A stretch of 64,000 bases of DNA from Gaertneriomyces semiglobifer (Eukaryota > Chytridiomycota > Chytridiomycetes > Spizellomycetales > Spizellomycetaceae). Shown here one piece after another: positions 32,900 to 46,493 of the stretch; positions within the stretch are counted from its first letter, which is position 1, and each line of letters opens with the position of its first letter. Location of the stretch: assembly GCA_025558075.1 (NCBI GenBank), contig JAHLKF010000003.1, positions 620,001 through 684,000 on the forward strand, in the 5' to 3' direction. Position numbers and translations under genes: made by a program. The notes beneath the pieces are model-generated. The model had not been told where the DNA came from. It did no database searches and saw only the letters and a list, made by a program, of their open reading frames with translations.

Positions 32900-35074
32900 A
32901 TGAGCGCCGAAGACGCCGATGATTCTCTTTACCCCATTGCTGTGCTCATTGATGAGTTGAAGCACGAAGATGTGACGCTCCGCTTGAATGCCATCCGTAA
33001 ACTGGACGTGATTGCTGTCGCACTTGGACAGGAGCGTACGAGGGATGAGCTTATTCCGTTTCTTGAAGGTAACCTTTGCTGATTGAGAACGTTTTGCAAG
33101 ACCGGTCAAACATGCGGAATGGCATGGTTGCGAAGGAAGCATTTTTCACAGCAGGGTGCGTGGTACTGATAGAGATACTGCTAGATTCTATCGATGACGA
33201 GGACGAAGTTTTACTGGCTCTGGCGGAAGAGCTTGGGAAGTTTACGGAACTAGTTGGGGGACCTCCATACGGGCACTTGTTGCTGCCCACTTTGGAAACA
33301 TTGGCTGCCGTCGAGGAGACTGTTGTAAGAGACAAGGTTAGATCCCGTCCATGCAATCCAAAATTCCATGGCGAACAGCACAATTTTGACGTTACGAATG
33401 GGTTGTAGGCGGTGGAATCCATTGCCGAAATTGTTTCTCAGCTCAGCCAAGGCCAAGTAGAAGAACACTATATCCCTATGGTAAAGCGCTTGACCGTAGG
33501 CGATTGGTTCACCAGCCGAACTAGTGCATGTGGTCTTTACGCTCCAGGATACGCGCTCAGCACTCTAGAAACGCAAGAGGAACTCCGAAAGCTCTATACA
33601 CAGCTTTGTCAAGATGACACACCCATGGTCCGTCGCGCTGCAGCGACCTACCTTTCCAAATTTACCCCAAAGCTGTCCAAAGAGCATATTATTGCTGAGA
33701 TTATTCCGTTATTCAAGACGCAGGCAGGGGACGAACAGGACTCTGTGAGGTTACTGGTGGTGGATAGTTTGATCGCAATTGCCCAGGCTTTGAATCCGGA
33801 AGAAACCAAAACACATCTTTTGGATACCCTGCGCAGTCTGTGCTCAGATGCCTCATGGAGAGTGCGTTATATGATTGCAGACAAATTTACAAAGGTAATA
33901 TCTCTACTTTCCGCACAACGACGCGGTATGTATATGTTGACCTTTGTGTGAAATATGTTTAGCTGGCGGAAGTTGTGGGTGAGGAGATTGTAAAGGAAGA
34001 GCTGTTGGGTGCGTTTGTGCAATTATTGAAGGATTCTGAAGCGGAAGTACGCACAGCTGCAGCTGGACAAATTCCTGGTTAGTCAAATGAAACTGCATTA
34101 GCCTTCGCCTGAACCACTGATGTTCAATGACACATTTCATGAAATTGTAGGCTTTGGAAAACTCGTCGACAAGGAATCCATTCTTCGAGAGTTCCTTCCT
34201 TGCGTGAAGGATTTGGTGACCGATACTTCTCAGCACGTGCGCCAAGCTCTCGCAACCCATATCAGCGGCCTTTGCCCTCTTCTCGGTAAAGACCACACCA
34301 TCGAACACCTCCTTCCGCTGTTCCTCCAGCTACTCAAAGACGAGAATTCCGATGTGCGCCTCGCCATCATTTCTAAACTCGATCGCGTCAACGAGATTAT
34401 TGGAATTGAATTGCTGTCACAGTCACTCCTTCCGGCGATTGTCGAACTCGCGGAGGACAAGCAATGGCGTGTCCGTCTGGCAATCATTGAGAATATTCCT
34501 CTGTTAGCATCGCAGCTTGGAGTCGCGTTCTTCGATGAGAAATTGGGCAACCTCTGCATGACCTGGCTAGGAGATTGTGTATTCTCTATTCGAGAAGCTG
34601 CGACAATCAACTTGAGGAAATTGACAGAAGTCTTTGGAGTGGAGTGGGCCAAGCAAACTATTATTCCCCAAATCCTGCAAATGGCACAACATCAAAACTA
34701 TTTGTACCGGATGACTACGATTTTTGCACTTTCGGTGAGTACGCCCCAAATTTTAACTATATGTCACATGCATGATGAGGAGGCCTTTGCTCATCATTTG
34801 CCTCAAATTCCAGACCCTTGCGCAAGCAGTCAATGCCGAGACGCTTCGTGATCTCTTGCTACCCACTGTTATCCACCTTGCTTCCGACCCGATCCCGAAC
34901 ATCCGCTTCAACGTAGCAAAATGCCTCGAACAAATCATTCCTCTTGCGAAAAAGGCGGGATTGACACAGGTCGTGAATGATGTTATCAAGCCAGCCCTGC
35001 AGAAGTTGAGTGAAGACCAAGATGCAGACGTTAGATATTTTGCCCAAAGGGCCGCTGTTGGTGTTGCTGCTTAG
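32900..35074 (+). CDS. TPD3: Protein phosphatase 2A scaffold subunit A (PR65)
   Basis: Six exons: 32900-33068, 33185-33336, 33409-33894, 33963-34077, 34151-34734 and 34814-35074. The product is 588 aa against 589 for animal PR65. Fifteen HEAT repeats are expected. Typical strings are [101 protein letters not shown], and [15 protein letters not shown] near the end. It holds the catalytic C and regulatory B subunits together. The first intron is 116 bases, long for this window, with stops in the retained frame. Confidence 0.96.
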
Positions 35075-35257
35075 GTTCAGTTGAACATTCACATCAACAT
35101 GATTTGTTTGTTGGAAAGCATGATGCTATTGTGTTAAAATAGCCGTTTTTTCTCGGCGGCAGGCGTGCCGAGCACCATGAAGTACCCTCGGTAGACGACG
35201 TCGTCGTTGTGACATTAAATGTAAGAAGGTATATTTACAAAATCCCATGAATATGGT

Positions 35258-36038
35258 CTAGACCGCTTTAGCAAACTCAACCTTCATCGGATGGGTCGGT
35301 GTTAATTTAAATCCATTCAGTACACTTTTTGCAGTTTCCGCCTGTACATCCGTCTCATACTCGACGAAACCAATTCCCGGTTTCCCTGAAACCAGTCGCA
35401 CCTCCTTAAACCCTGCGTATTGCTGGAACAACATCGACAGCATTTCTTCAGAAACACCAAGTGGAAGGTTGGATATAAACAGAAGCGGAGATGGCGGATT
35501 GGGCGCTTCTTCCTCTATTTCCGGTTCCGCTTGTGCTGATGTCGTTTCCTCGATGCGCGCACGCTTTGAATCTGGTTCTGACCCCTCTTCCCATGGTCTT
35601 TTTTGTGATGTGGGTAGTTGAGGGATAGCCCCCAGTTGATGTTGTGGTGGTCGGTTAGGTTGTGGGAGATCAACGGACGGCGCAAGACCTTGTGCGATCT
35701 TGGTAGCACTTGATGTCGACCGTGCATAGTGAATTGTCATAGGCTTTTCGAACAACGGAAAGCCTTGCAAACTCCTCATTGCTGCCGTCGCACTCGGTAT
35801 ATCTTCGAATACGATATGTGCTTGGCCCCGCATTTTCATTGTCTTCTGCGCCACAACGTCCAGAACTCGCCCATGATTGGAAAAGAGATAGTAAAGTGCC
35901 TTGCGAAGTTCTATAACAAAGCCGGAAAAGTTAGATTGGGATCGTTCACGTTTTGAAGGTTCCATCATTACCTTGCTTATGGACTTTTTCATCCAAATTC
36001 CGGATGTAAAGCGTTGGCGACGGCGGTACTGCTGCCAT
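35258..36038 (-). CDS. U1A/U2B''-type snRNP protein with two RRMs
   Basis: Exons 36038-35972 and 35910-35258 give 239 aa. RRM1 begins SPTLYIRNLDEKVHKQELRKALYYLFSNHG, with RNP1-like MRGQAHIVFED, the U1A/U2B''/SNF signature. A linker rich in Pro, Gln and Glu follows with a KRPWEEG..SKRAR nuclear signal. RRM2 runs PLLFISNLPLGVSEEMLSMLFQQYAGFKEVRLV to the C-terminus. The protein binds the stem-loop of U1 and/or U2 snRNA. Lineages with a single gene use it for both, so U1A versus U2B'' is left open. It shares a 217-base divergent promoter with TRM82. Confidence 0.93.
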
Positions 36039-36255
36039 TGTTGTGCTGTGCTTGAAAACGCTTCTAGTGCCGTTGGCGGGGTGTCGTTGACGTTCTGCTC
36101 GTCGGTTCGTCAGTTCGTCGTCGTGGTCAATCTGCGAAAGATCCAAGTGCGTTCGCACGCTCTTGTTGCCATGGCACCGCGTCAAGCTGAGACTTTTTGC
36201 AAATGACAGACCCTTTGCAGGCAGCTGCAACGAAAAACGCAGGCCTATCACGATC

Positions 36256-37609
36256 ATGGCGACGGACGTGTCGGCGGCTACGGCGGCTGCAGTAGCTTCG
36301 GTAGCACTACCGTACCATCAGATTCTGCATTTGGAGAGAAATGAACTTGATGCGCTCGTGATAGCTAGTGGCAACATATTTGTTGTTGTCGACGCACGGT
36401 AAGCACTTAGTATACTTTAACTTCATGCTGCAATCAGCCAGACCACTCAGATCTGCGGAATCATTTAGATCTGGGAATCTTCTTGCTGCCCCAGCCGTTC
36501 TGGAAACAGCTGCCCCTATCCAAATGCCATCCGACTCGTTTCCAGAGGGCCAAATCCGCTGTCTTGCGTTCTCACCTGCCCATAACCTCCTTGCTGTCGC
36601 CACAGATTCCAAGCATCTTACATTCTATGACGCATCCTCTTGGGAGAAAAAGAGCAGTCGTGTATCTATAAAGCGTGCCAATTGCGTCACCTTCACACCA
36701 GATGACAAGGTGCTCATTGGCGACAAGTTCGGAGACGTGTATAGCTTTTCCATAACGGACGAAAAAGCAGATGAACCCCTGATATTGGGTCATGTTAGTA
36801 TGATTCTGGACATGGCCGTATCAAAGGATGGTCGATGGGTGCTCACAGCGGATCGCGATGAGAAGGTGCGCGTTTCGCGTTACCCGCATGCATATGATAT
36901 CCAGGCGTTCTGCTTGGGGCATACTTCCTACGTATCGAAGATCCATATCCCGGATTTCGCGCCGGATGCGTTAATATCAGGTGGCGGAGATTCGTTCTTG
37001 GTGGTCTGGAACTATGTCGACGGACAGATCGTTCAACAAGTAGACTTCGCTTCGGCAGCACCAGTGATTGCCATTGTGAGCCATGCGGAAAGTCGAACCG
37101 TTGCTGTTGCGCTTGAAGGAGAACCGTTTGTCCTGATATACGATGCCAGCGACATAAAGGCCATCAAGGAGACGCAGCGCGTTTCGATTCCGTCAGAAGC
37201 CTTATCGCTCGAATTTGACAAGACAGGCACTTTGTTTGCCCCTACGCTGGCAAGCGGTATCATTGCCCTCTCTCCTGACGACAAGAAGGTTTTCCACGTG
37301 AACACAGCGTCTCCTATTCTCTCGACGTTTTCCGCTATCCGGTCCATTACGGCAGAGGCACTTCCCGACTTCCATACAACCTCGAAGCTTCGGAAAGTTG
37401 TGTTAGCGCCATATCCGAATCAGCGCGAATATGATGAATTGCATCGGCCAAAAAACGGTAATCAGGGAAAGGGGACCAAAACCCGAGGCGGCAAAAAGCA
37501 AAGAGAGAAATTAGAAAATAAAAAAAGCGAGGCAGGAGAGAAGCGGAAATCAACAGATGAGGGTGTTTCAGACGACAGTACGAAGAAGCTGAAGCACAAC
37601 TCCGAGTAA
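36256..37609 (+). CDS. TRM82: TRM82/WDR4, non-catalytic subunit of tRNA m7G46 methyltransferase
   Basis: Exons 36256-36398 and 36442-37609 give 436 aa. The intron (43 bases) is the shortest in the window, and the acceptor must be CCAG at 36441, because the CAG seven bases earlier gives a stop. WD repeats include GQIRCLAFSPAHNLLAVATDSKHLTFYD and GHVSMILDMAVSKDGRWVLTADRDEKVRVSRYPHAYDIQAFCLGHTSYVSKI; the latter is the Trm82 hallmark. The C-terminus is highly basic and charged (GGKKQREKLENKK). With Trm8 it makes 7-methylguanosine at position 46 of tRNA. Confidence 0.93.
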
Positions 37610-37703
37610 CATGGGGGTTTTTTTGGATCTGATCCGCAGGCATGGATGCTCTGCAATTGACAGTATTTAATCGTAAGCAAGTATATTAGAAAACACATAC
37701 TAT

Positions 37704-38690
37704 TTATTCATCACGGTCAGAACCAGAGACGACGCTACTAGTAGCACTACCCGTGGGTGAACCTTCTTTGCTGGAAATGGACCGTGACCACCACCGTTTC
37801 CGATGGACACGGCCGAATAGTGCAGTGAAGGATTTCACAAGTTCTCCACTCACTTCTTCCCATTGCTCAAGTGTAGATTGTTTAATAGTGTCCATGCGAT
37901 GTTTCAGACGAAGTTCCTTCTCTTTGAAGAACCCGATGTTGAGCTCCTTCGGAGAGATGCCCCTTTCGAGGTTTCTGCGAACGTAAGCATCGTAATCTCG
38001 TACGATTCGCGTAATGAGGTCAGACGTCGAAACGCCCTGCGTACGTCGTGTGGGAATAAACCTCCCGGCTTTCTTGACAAAAGAATACACGTCTTCAGAA
38101 TCATCACTGACATACGGAATATCGTCGTGGGCGACATAATCAATCTTGTGTGCGTCCAGGAAAGCCTGGTCAATGATCCAAGGCGCATCAGGTACGACTT
38201 CGTCGACCCATTTGCAGTGACGCATCGCTTCATAGCGTTCGGAATCTCTCATGACAGTCTTTCCTTTTTTGGAGTGAGTGAGGGTGTCATTGCAGACGCC
38301 GACTAGGAGGTATACGTTTGGAAACACTTTTTTCGCTTGCTCGAGAGCGCGAGCGTGGCCAAAGTGGAAAAGGTCCCAAATGCCGTCGCAATATATGCGG
38401 ACTGGGCGATCTGTCGGCGGGGACGCTAGATTAGAGGGAAGGCCGTTTTCACTCAAACGGGAGAGGTCCGCCATTTTTGAGAAGAGGATCGCTCCACTGT
38501 TGCTCTCTTTGGAAGTGTCATTCTTCTTCTGTGGTGTATCTGTTTGTATTGTCGCTTTCTTTGCAGGAGGCTCTTGAAGGGAGGATGTCGATGCGCGGTC
38601 GCTCTCGCCGTCGTCGCTGGCGGTTCCTGGCGTCGAATCCAAATGTCTATTCTCGAACGGTTCAGGTCTCTTACGTTTGGGAGGTGTCAT
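37704..38690 (-). CDS. PCT1: Choline-phosphate cytidylyltransferase
   Basis: Single exon, 328 aa. Cytidylyltransferase motifs are HFGH (109-112), RTQGVSTSD (216-224), the [12 protein letters not shown] block and [10 protein letters not shown]. It makes CDP-choline from phosphocholine and CTP, the rate-limiting step of the Kennedy pathway. A C-terminal amphipathic region ([33 protein letters not shown]) resembles the membrane-sensing M domain. A Ser-rich end is probably phosphorylated. It is convergent with TRM82, with 94 bases between stops. Confidence 0.96.
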   Translation of the reverse strand: MTPPKRKRPEPFENRHLDSTPGTASDDGESDRASTSSLQEPPAKKATIQTDTPQKKNDTSKESNSGAILFSKMADLSRLSENGLPSNLASPPTDRPVRIYCDGIWDLFHFGHARALEQAKKVFPNVYLLVGVCNDTLTHSKKGKTVMRDSERYEAMRHCKWVDEVVPDAPWIIDQAFLDAHKIDYVAHDDIPYVSDDSEDVYSFVKKAGRFIPTRRTQGVSTSDLITRIVRDYDAYVRRNLERGISPKELNIGFFKEKELRLKHRMDTIKQSTLEQWEEVSGELVKSFTALFGRVHRKRWWSRSISSKEGSPTGSATSSVVSGSDRDE

Positions 38691-39504
38691 GATGCTCTAG
38701 AGTTCTGTACTGCAAGCAGCTGGCCGTGCTGCGTGAGTTATATAACCAGGAGGTGGGTGCTCCGTCGCCACGATCGCTGAACCAAAGTCTGCGGATCTGA
38801 ACGGCCAAACCTGAATACGCTGGGGTTAGGGTCGGAGATATCTTATGTAATCATTACTGCATTTAAACGGAAACGAGTTGGGTTTGCGGATATCATAATA
38901 ATATCATGGCAGCGGTAGTGATATTTGCCAGACAATACGCAACCGGCAGGTGCAGTGGAAACACGTATACGACACGGAACGCTAATCCACCGGTCATCCC
39001 CGTTCAGTGAACAGTAGTTCGAGGAGGTCGTAGCAGGAGTGGATGATGGCATACAAGGACAGGATGAATCAAAGAAGCCTAACGCATTCAAAGGATTAAA
39101 TGCCATCCGTTCCCAAACAACAACGGTGCAAGACAGCATTGATTGTATCGCAGTCGTCCGCGGTCGCTCTTTTGAGATGCGCGCCGAAACAAGCGAGCGA
39201 CGCGGCGTTTGCTGTTTATGTAATCCGCTTGCCTAATACATGTAATCTACTTAAGTCCCTATACTGCTGTATACGCACCTTCCGGCTAATTGGGTTGTTG
39301 TATAAGCACCCATGCACTAATAATAGAATATTGTACTTGCACCACCACTGTGGTTCTGTTTCCAGCAAAAGTCAAGAATCGCTGCCGGACAACCCACCTC
39401 CTCACACTCACTGACAGAGAGCTACCACAGCTCATCCGCTGGCCTCCCTTGCGCCTCTGCAGTCCCGCACCACACAACTGCAGCGGAACACTCAACGACA
39501 CTGT
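38691..39504. other. Intergenic, PCT1 and SPP1-like upstream regions
   Basis: Divergent promoter interval; no gene recognised. Confidence 0.4.
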
Positions 39505-42394
39505 ATGCGAATGTCCAGGGAACCGCCTATTGTCTCTCCGCAACAGCCTTCTGGAAAGGCTGCTGTCATGAACATGCTTCTCAAAAAGAACGTGCAACCC
39601 GATAGAGTACGTATTCCTGTGATGCTGGACATGGCTGTGGAGGGAAGACATGGCAGATATGGAACATCGAGTGGATGCGAGCGAATATGTCCGCATGTTC
39701 GGACATTTGCATTCTTGTTGTGGACAAAATTGAAAGGCTTTTTTCAGCGGAGCTGCGAAGCAAGATGGAAGTGCGGAAGCTCGCCAAAGGTTTCGGCGCT
39801 ATGTGATGAGCTACGTAGGTGTATGTGGATTCACGAGAAGGACGCGTTGAGCGCATTACAGAAAGTGTGATTACTATGATCTTCGGCTAACCTGTGGATG
39901 TTTTCCTGTTCTCTGTGGTGTTTCATAGCCTACTCAAGACTCTGCGATTCCATCTACATCCCAACGGTTTCCCTTGCATGTTCAAGCTCAGGTGCCACTG
40001 CCACCACCACCGTCGCATTTTCAATACTCCGCTCCCCTGTATAATGCGCTGGCGCAACAACCACATCCACAACACCACCAAGCTCAGCAGCGAGCGCCGA
40101 TATACGCTCAAATCGTATCCCCATCACAGTCGATACCGTCGTTGGCATATGCGGCACCTCAAAATATGCATGGAATGATACAGAGATACAACGCTTCGAT
40201 AGCCGCACAACATTTGTCAGACATAGCAGTAACACCAACGCAGCCTTACCCCCCACCATCTTCTCTAGCGTATTCTTTCCATTCGGCACCTTTGCTTCCT
40301 TCAAGACCGCACGGCGTGCCACCAGACAATCAACACACCGAACACACCGCTTCTCAATCGTACCTGTCGCAGCAACGATCACACGGTTTACCCACGAATC
40401 ATGCCGTTACGGTAGCGAGTGTGTCAACGCCAATGCCTCCGCGCTACACCATTGATGACTCGGTGCCGTTATCACCAAGCGCGACAATGTCTGGCACGCA
40501 GAGTGGTACGGAAGAGGATGTTTCGCCCACCGGTAAGCGGAAAGCCGGCGATATAGGCAGCGCTGGTCCCGCCCACAAACGTACAAAGGAGTTCGTAGCA
40601 TCTAGTGTGGAGGATCAAGATCTGCCTATTGAAATACGTTCTGGATCAACCACGCCGCGAACGCCGAGTGAGCCGGCGTCGAGACACAGTACGCCTGCTG
40701 CGTATGATGCATCAGTAGAGTCGGCTGCATCTCGTGGGAAAAAGCGCGCCCCTGTAGTTGCACCAGCTTGGTTTTCTCATATCCGAAGTGAGGGTGATGG
40801 ACTTGGTGATGGCGACGGCGTGGATGAAGATGTTGGGAGCGACATAGGTAGTGAGAAAGCCAGCGATGATTACTCCAGTGGACTTGCAGTAGAAGAGTGG
40901 CAGAATGTGTCTGACACGGCCTTGCAACCACCGATCAGCAAGGACTTGGAACGAGTCAAGAATGAAGGCCGTGTTAGAAAGGCGAACACGAAGAAGGGAA
41001 AGAAGGGTTCACAACAAAAGGATCCAAATTTGATGCATGCTAGTGTGACTTCTACTGATACTACGAAGAAAGCACCGCGACGACCAGTGTCGGGCGCCAG
41101 CGTGGTGAGTGCAAAGACGACGAGCGGGACAAGTGGTGCGAATCGCAAACGACGAAAGGTCGATTACAAAGCACTGTCTCGGGGAGGTGCATCCACACCA
41201 GAACCTACCGCTGTTACAGCAAGTGCTTCTGCTGCGAATTCTTCCGCCTTATCCCACTCCCCACTTAAAAAACGTTCGCCCACGCGGCCGCAAAACTCTT
41301 CCGGCAACGATGAATGGACTCATGACCCTCGTGTGGTATACTGCCTGTGCAAAACTCCTGCTTCAGCGAATGATCCGCGTGTATTTATCCAGTGTGACGC
41401 TTGCGACGAGTGGTTCCATGCCGAATGTGTTTGTATCAACGAAAGTGAGACAGATGGTGTGGAAAAGTTTGTGTGTCTCGATTGCGCAGAATTGGGACGC
41501 GGAGAAACTCGGTGGTGGAATCGTTGTCAACGTCAAGGATGCAACGGTTGGGTTAAAAATGAGGAAGATGGGCAAGCCGAAGTATCTACTGGCGCTGATG
41601 ATGAAGGAGTGGATGTCAGTGACATGTCGAAGCTCCGGAAACGGGAAAAGTACTGCTCCGATAGCTGTGGAATACAAGCTGCACAAACTCTTCTCGACAC
41701 ATGTGGCTTACCACCACTCATGCAGTCGCACAGAGGCGAAGAGCTTTATGCATCCGTCCTTAACGAGCAGACGCATTTATGGCGAGAGATTCAGCGAGCG
41801 GAGAGGATAGATCGAGAAGAGCTTATGCGGGTGGAAGACGAAAAGCAGGCTGTGAAAAGGCGGTTAAAGACATGGGAATGTGTTCGAAAGCGTGTGTGGA
41901 GCATATTGGAGGAATGGTGTGAACGGGCGGAGCGCGAGATAGGAGTCGATGCTGGGGAGAACTCGGGCGCTGAGCTCCTCGCAAGCGAGAAGCCTGTAAG
42001 AACGTGTGGCTTTGATGCGCGTTTGGTTGATCTTTCAGCACTTGCTGATGAAGGTGGCGACAACGGCGGTACGGTCGTCATTCATACTAGGGCGACGCCC
42101 ATGCATACCCACACCGATGCGCCGATCATTACAACTACAACTATCCCTGCCGGAGATGACTCCATGGTAGGGATCTGCACGCAGCCCCTTACATCGTCAA
42201 ACAAGAGTGCACCACCGTCATGTCCATACCATCCTCGCTGGCAAAGCGTGAAATGGGATGAGATACAGAATGAGATCCATCTCGCAATGGAGGAGCTAGA
42301 AGGAGTGAGACAACGACGGAAGCTGGTGCTCACGAGCATGAAGCGACGGCGCGAAGCGGTTCTGGTTAGTCCTGGTGCTGATAGTAACGTGTAG
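39505..42394 (+). CDS. SPP1/CFP1-like PHD-finger protein (COMPASS)
   Basis: The main exon is 39929-42394. Exon 1, 39505-39606, is inferred from an ATG, a GTACGT donor and phase-0 joining across a 322-base intron. Total 855 aa. A long low-complexity N-terminus (Pro, Gln, Ser, with basic patches GKKRAP, RKRRKVDYK) precedes the PHD finger at about residues 495-550: YCLCKTPASANDPRVFIQCDACDEWFHAECVCI ... FVCLDC. The next zinc-binding block, RCQRQGCNGWVKN ... KYCSDSCGIQAA, and a coiled-coil tail (REIQRAERIDREELMRVEDEKQAVKRRLKTWE) match Spp1/Cfp1, the H3K4me-reading subunit of the Set1 complex. Exon 1 is less certain than the rest. Confidence 0.85.
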
Positions 42395-43113
42395 ACATAT
42401 TACTTTTTATTGCCTATTGCATTGTATAGTAAGTGAATTGGAAGTCTTTTTTTTGGGCCTCTCATAAAGTTTCCAAGCGGCGAAAGTAAACCCAGTTGAG
42501 CAGGACGCGCCTTTCGCTTCGGCGATCCTATTACGTAATCAAACTCCGCCAGCTAGTTTCCCACTTCAACAGCGATATGAGTGCTAATAATGCGTATGAT
42601 TTTCGGCGGCTGGTGTGCTACGAAGGCGGGTTGCAGAAAACCTTAAATGCGGTCAATGCCTCAGCACTTCATCACGCATTCCGTAAAGTTTCATGTTATC
42701 AAAGAAAGGGCCGTTTTAAGACTCTGTACAGAGATCTACAGATAGTCACAGTTGTAGCCGCATCATGAACCGCGCCGATGCTACTAAAGCCTGAAATTCT
42801 GAAACCTAGTGAGAGCAAATTGATGTGGGCCTGGTCTTCAGAATCATCCTCCGCAACCGTTGCCGCTACCAGCACACTACCATGCTCATGTTGACCAACA
42901 CGAGAATAGATGCCAGCCCACTGTTATTATAACACAAAAATTGGCGTATACAGAGTCCCATATGCAGCTACGTTGAGAAATGCCATTACGGAAATTCTAA
43001 TTTATACTTAGCTGGGCGCCCCAAAAAATCAAAAGAAAATCGACGGTGAACTGCTTGGGTATATGTACACGCGCAAGATGGGGGAGGGGCGCAGCATTGC
43101 ACTTTCCAAAATC
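42395..43113. other. Convergent intergenic region
   Basis: 719 bases between the SPP1-like and MDM34 stops. One chance open frame of 90 codons lies on the plus strand. No gene recognised. Confidence 0.4.
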
Positions 43114-45254
43114 TCAGTATGATGTCTTGAGACTGCTTGTTTGAGTTGATATATCCGAGGGTGTGCCAAAAGCAGTAGACGGTGGTGGGAGCATGGTGGG
43201 CGTGATGGTTGCAGCCATCATGACAGACGAGGGTGGAAGGGGAGGCGCCTGTGTAGGTGTCGGTGTTAGGGGCGCAGGTGGTGTTCCCGCATGATGTGGA
43301 TAGTGGGGATGATGATGATGGCGATCCCTCCGCGTGTGAGCCTGATGTCGATTGTAGGACGGTGTCTCATGAGGGATTGGCGGTCGCCGGGCACTCGCGG
43401 CAAGGCTATGTTGCGTCACAGTACGCGCGGTAGCAGTCGTTGTATTACTAGCGCTACTGCTAGCGGCGGACGTGCTAGTGACCACGGTGTGCATGGAGTA
43501 AAGTGTCCCGCTACTTAGCGTCCGCAACATTTTGCGTTCGCTAGGTCGAGTTTGTCCATCACTTCTCACGCTAGGACTACCGCCGTAACGTGAGCTACCG
43601 ATAGGCGACGTTGACGATGAGGTCGATGAAGAGCCGGAGGGATGTTGACCGTGATGATGCAGCCGTTGGTGATGTAAGTCATTCAGGCGGTCTCTTAATC
43701 CTGGACTGATAAGCGCTTTCGGAACTTCCACACCCTTGGGAAGCTTGAGCTTCATAACCCTACGCGTGCGCCATTTACTGCTGGTTGTGCTGACGGTTGA
43801 GGCAGTCTCGGTAGCAGAAATGTCGCTACTGTTGCTGCTGCGAAGTCGAATGGGACGTGTTCGATAAGTAATGTGAGTCAGGTCAGACGTCTGAGTGTGC
43901 GGAGCGATGGTATGGTTGGCTGACAGAAGGTTGGCAAGATGTGCTGCAAGCGGGTTCAATGTGGGGGACAAGGTGGTCCGGGAATTCACAAGCTCAGGTT
44001 CAACTCTTTCATTCCAGTTTGCCGCGCCTTTGGTCGTAACCCAGTCTTGAAAAGCAGAATCCAGTTCAACTGAGGAACGGGCCTTTTCTGGTATTCTAGG
44101 CCTGGTAGTGAAGAGCTCCAGGTGCAAGGGTCTGCGCCTTGGATAGTAGTCAGGGCTAGGTAGACTCTGTACACTCACACCACCATAACTTCCGAGGCTG
44201 TGCCTTCTGTGGCCATAACCGCTTAATCCGGGATCGCTGATATTCTCCCACTCCCTTCGCTCTAGAGCCCGGTGACGGACCAGTACTCGTTCATTTACAA
44301 CCGGTCGGGGCGCACTGAGATTCTTCAGGCCGTAGTCGGTTGCACCACACACAGCACTCAAATTCCTGTAGAATGTATATCCATAAACCCAAGCCGAATC
44401 GTCCTCGTGTTCATCGACCGATGAATTCCCAAGCCATTTTTCCCTTTGCCATCCAGTATCGTGATGTACTGAGGGCAACGGAAACGTCTCATCCATGTAA
44501 GATTGATAGCCACTGTCCAGCGAGCCAATCTCATCGTGTTCTTTTCCGGACCTGTCCCCTAGTGTGTTCGTACGCGTATCGATGAGCGTTCCATTCTTCT
44601 GGCTTAAATAAACAAGGCTGAGGCCATGCACTAAGGCGGGCAGTTCTTCTCCAAACATTTTCCGTAACTGCAACTCAATTTGAGCTTGCAAGAATCTTCT
44701 GATGTTGGGGATATTGTCAAAGGTAGAGTTTACGTCGACCTTTTCGAGCGGATCGTTCTTAAACACCAAGGTAACTCCCTTATGCTTGTCGACCACCAAA
44801 ACGATAATTCCTCGGAGAACCAAATTAGAGATACGCAACCGCATTGGGACAACCAGCGGCGTATTGGCCGCCAAAATTCCGGAGCAATTGTTGATCTTCA
44901 GAGTATGGGATGGTGTACGGAGTGGGTTCGCTTGCACCTTTGTTTGCAGTTCAATGTAGGCGTCTCCGGCGTAGTTCATCTTGAAGATACCACGAAATCT
45001 CTCTTCCTGTAGGTCGCCTATTTCAAGAATTTCCAAGTCTGGCGGCTACACGTTGTAAAACATCAGCTCACAACCCGGGATACAGCTCTTGAGATCCGTG
45101 TACTAACCTTTGTTCCCATATTCAACTCCTTGACTTCAATCCTTCCAACAATGTTGGCAGGCTTTTCTCCTTTGTTCAATGCAGTGGTGAGCTGGGCGGT
45201 AGCCTTCTCCATGAACTCGGGAGAGAACGTTGGCCAATTGAGCTTGAAAGACAT
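43114..45254 (-). CDS. MDM34: Mdm34, ERMES complex SMP-domain protein
   Basis: Exons 45254-45108 and 45045-43114 give 692 aa. The N-terminal SMP domain starts MSFKLNWPTFSPEF and continues IVGRIEVKELNMGTK, then across the junction PPDLEILEIGDLQEERFRGIFKM, all Mdm34 signatures. Mdm34 sits in the mitochondrial outer membrane and, with Mmm1, Mdm12 and Mdm10, transfers lipid between ER and mitochondria. After about residue 200 the protein is disordered, with His-rich runs near the end (RRDRHHHHPHYPHH) and Ser/Thr/Pro stretches. It is longer than yeast Mdm34 (459 aa). Confidence 0.95.
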
Positions 45255-46493
45255 CTCGCGTAGGCGTTGTACGATAAAGAATCACGGGGCTGTTGACGGC
45301 TGGCAATGAACTCACAGCAATCAAGGTAATCTAATGCGTATGTATGAGCTTGTTTTTGGTAGCTTTCCACACAGGCTCTTCGGGAGAAGTCGGGACACTT
45401 TGTCAGTGCCAAGCACATAACATTGTCATTGACTTTCACGTCAGAACAGAAGGCCGCTCGCTATAGCTGAATCCTGAGGACGATTACAGTTGGCGAATTC
45501 GTCAGCTAAGGAGTCTCCGATCAGGCAATGCGCGCGAGCAAGTACAACAACTGTATGATGGCTGCTGCTACTCTCTGTGACTGTCTGTATATCGATCGCA
45601 AGTTGTGCTCCCTCACTGCACTCTGCTATTCGTATCTTTCTTTGGACAACTGGTTATGATGTCCTGTATAAGACTCTTCAACGGTTTCAATGTTTGGTCG
45701 TTCGTCGTCGTCGTCGGAATTATGTCAATCAAAAAACGAGGCGTTTCCATTTGACATGACACTCGTCGCAAATGAGGCCATTGTTTTACACAAAAGTTGG
45801 TTTGGTCATGATGGGAACGAAGCAGCAACGGACAGGAACAAACGGGCCTAGCGGACATGCAGGGAAGGAGGAACGTTGTGGAGGAGGCTTCTGAATTCAG
45901 GCGGCCCCTTTAACATGATAGATATGCTGAACTTTGTGAAGCACAGCGACTGTCATAACAGCTCCGCTGGCTTGTCCGTCTACCGCATTGACTGCCTGGC
46001 TTCAACCTGCTTACTCGAAGGTCCTCGCTGGTTTCTGGAGGAGACGGTGATGCGTTGGTAACCCACAGCGTCGCCGTTTTCAATACATAGTCCTTCCCAA
46101 TAAACTTTCCAGGCCAGCAGCGCATCAGACGCCTACAACCAATCTTATCGGACATAGTTAACCCCCCGCTGACGGCCTCATATCCAGCGCCGTCCGGTTC
46201 TGCGAATGTACTTTCCGTTTGCAGCTTCCGTTCGCAACTCAATTGAAACGACGACGGCAACGCGAAACGTATTTTGCTCGGGGACCAGAAGAACCAGCCG
46301 AAGGCACCTCTTTCAACGGCGACGCACTACGACGACGACGATGCTTTCCCGTCTTCTGTTAGGAATCTCCTGGAGGATCCCCTAACTACTTCAATTCCAG
46401 TCTTTGCGGTACTATCCTTACTTCGCGTACTTCCAGGTCCTCTCGCCTACATTCCTCGTTGCTTTGGGAAAGAGCTAACTGGGTCCGAGAACA
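45255..46493. other. Divergent upstream region, MDM34 and channel gene
   Basis: 1.24 kb with only small, non-ATG or overlapping open frames. No coding sequence recognised. Confidence 0.4.
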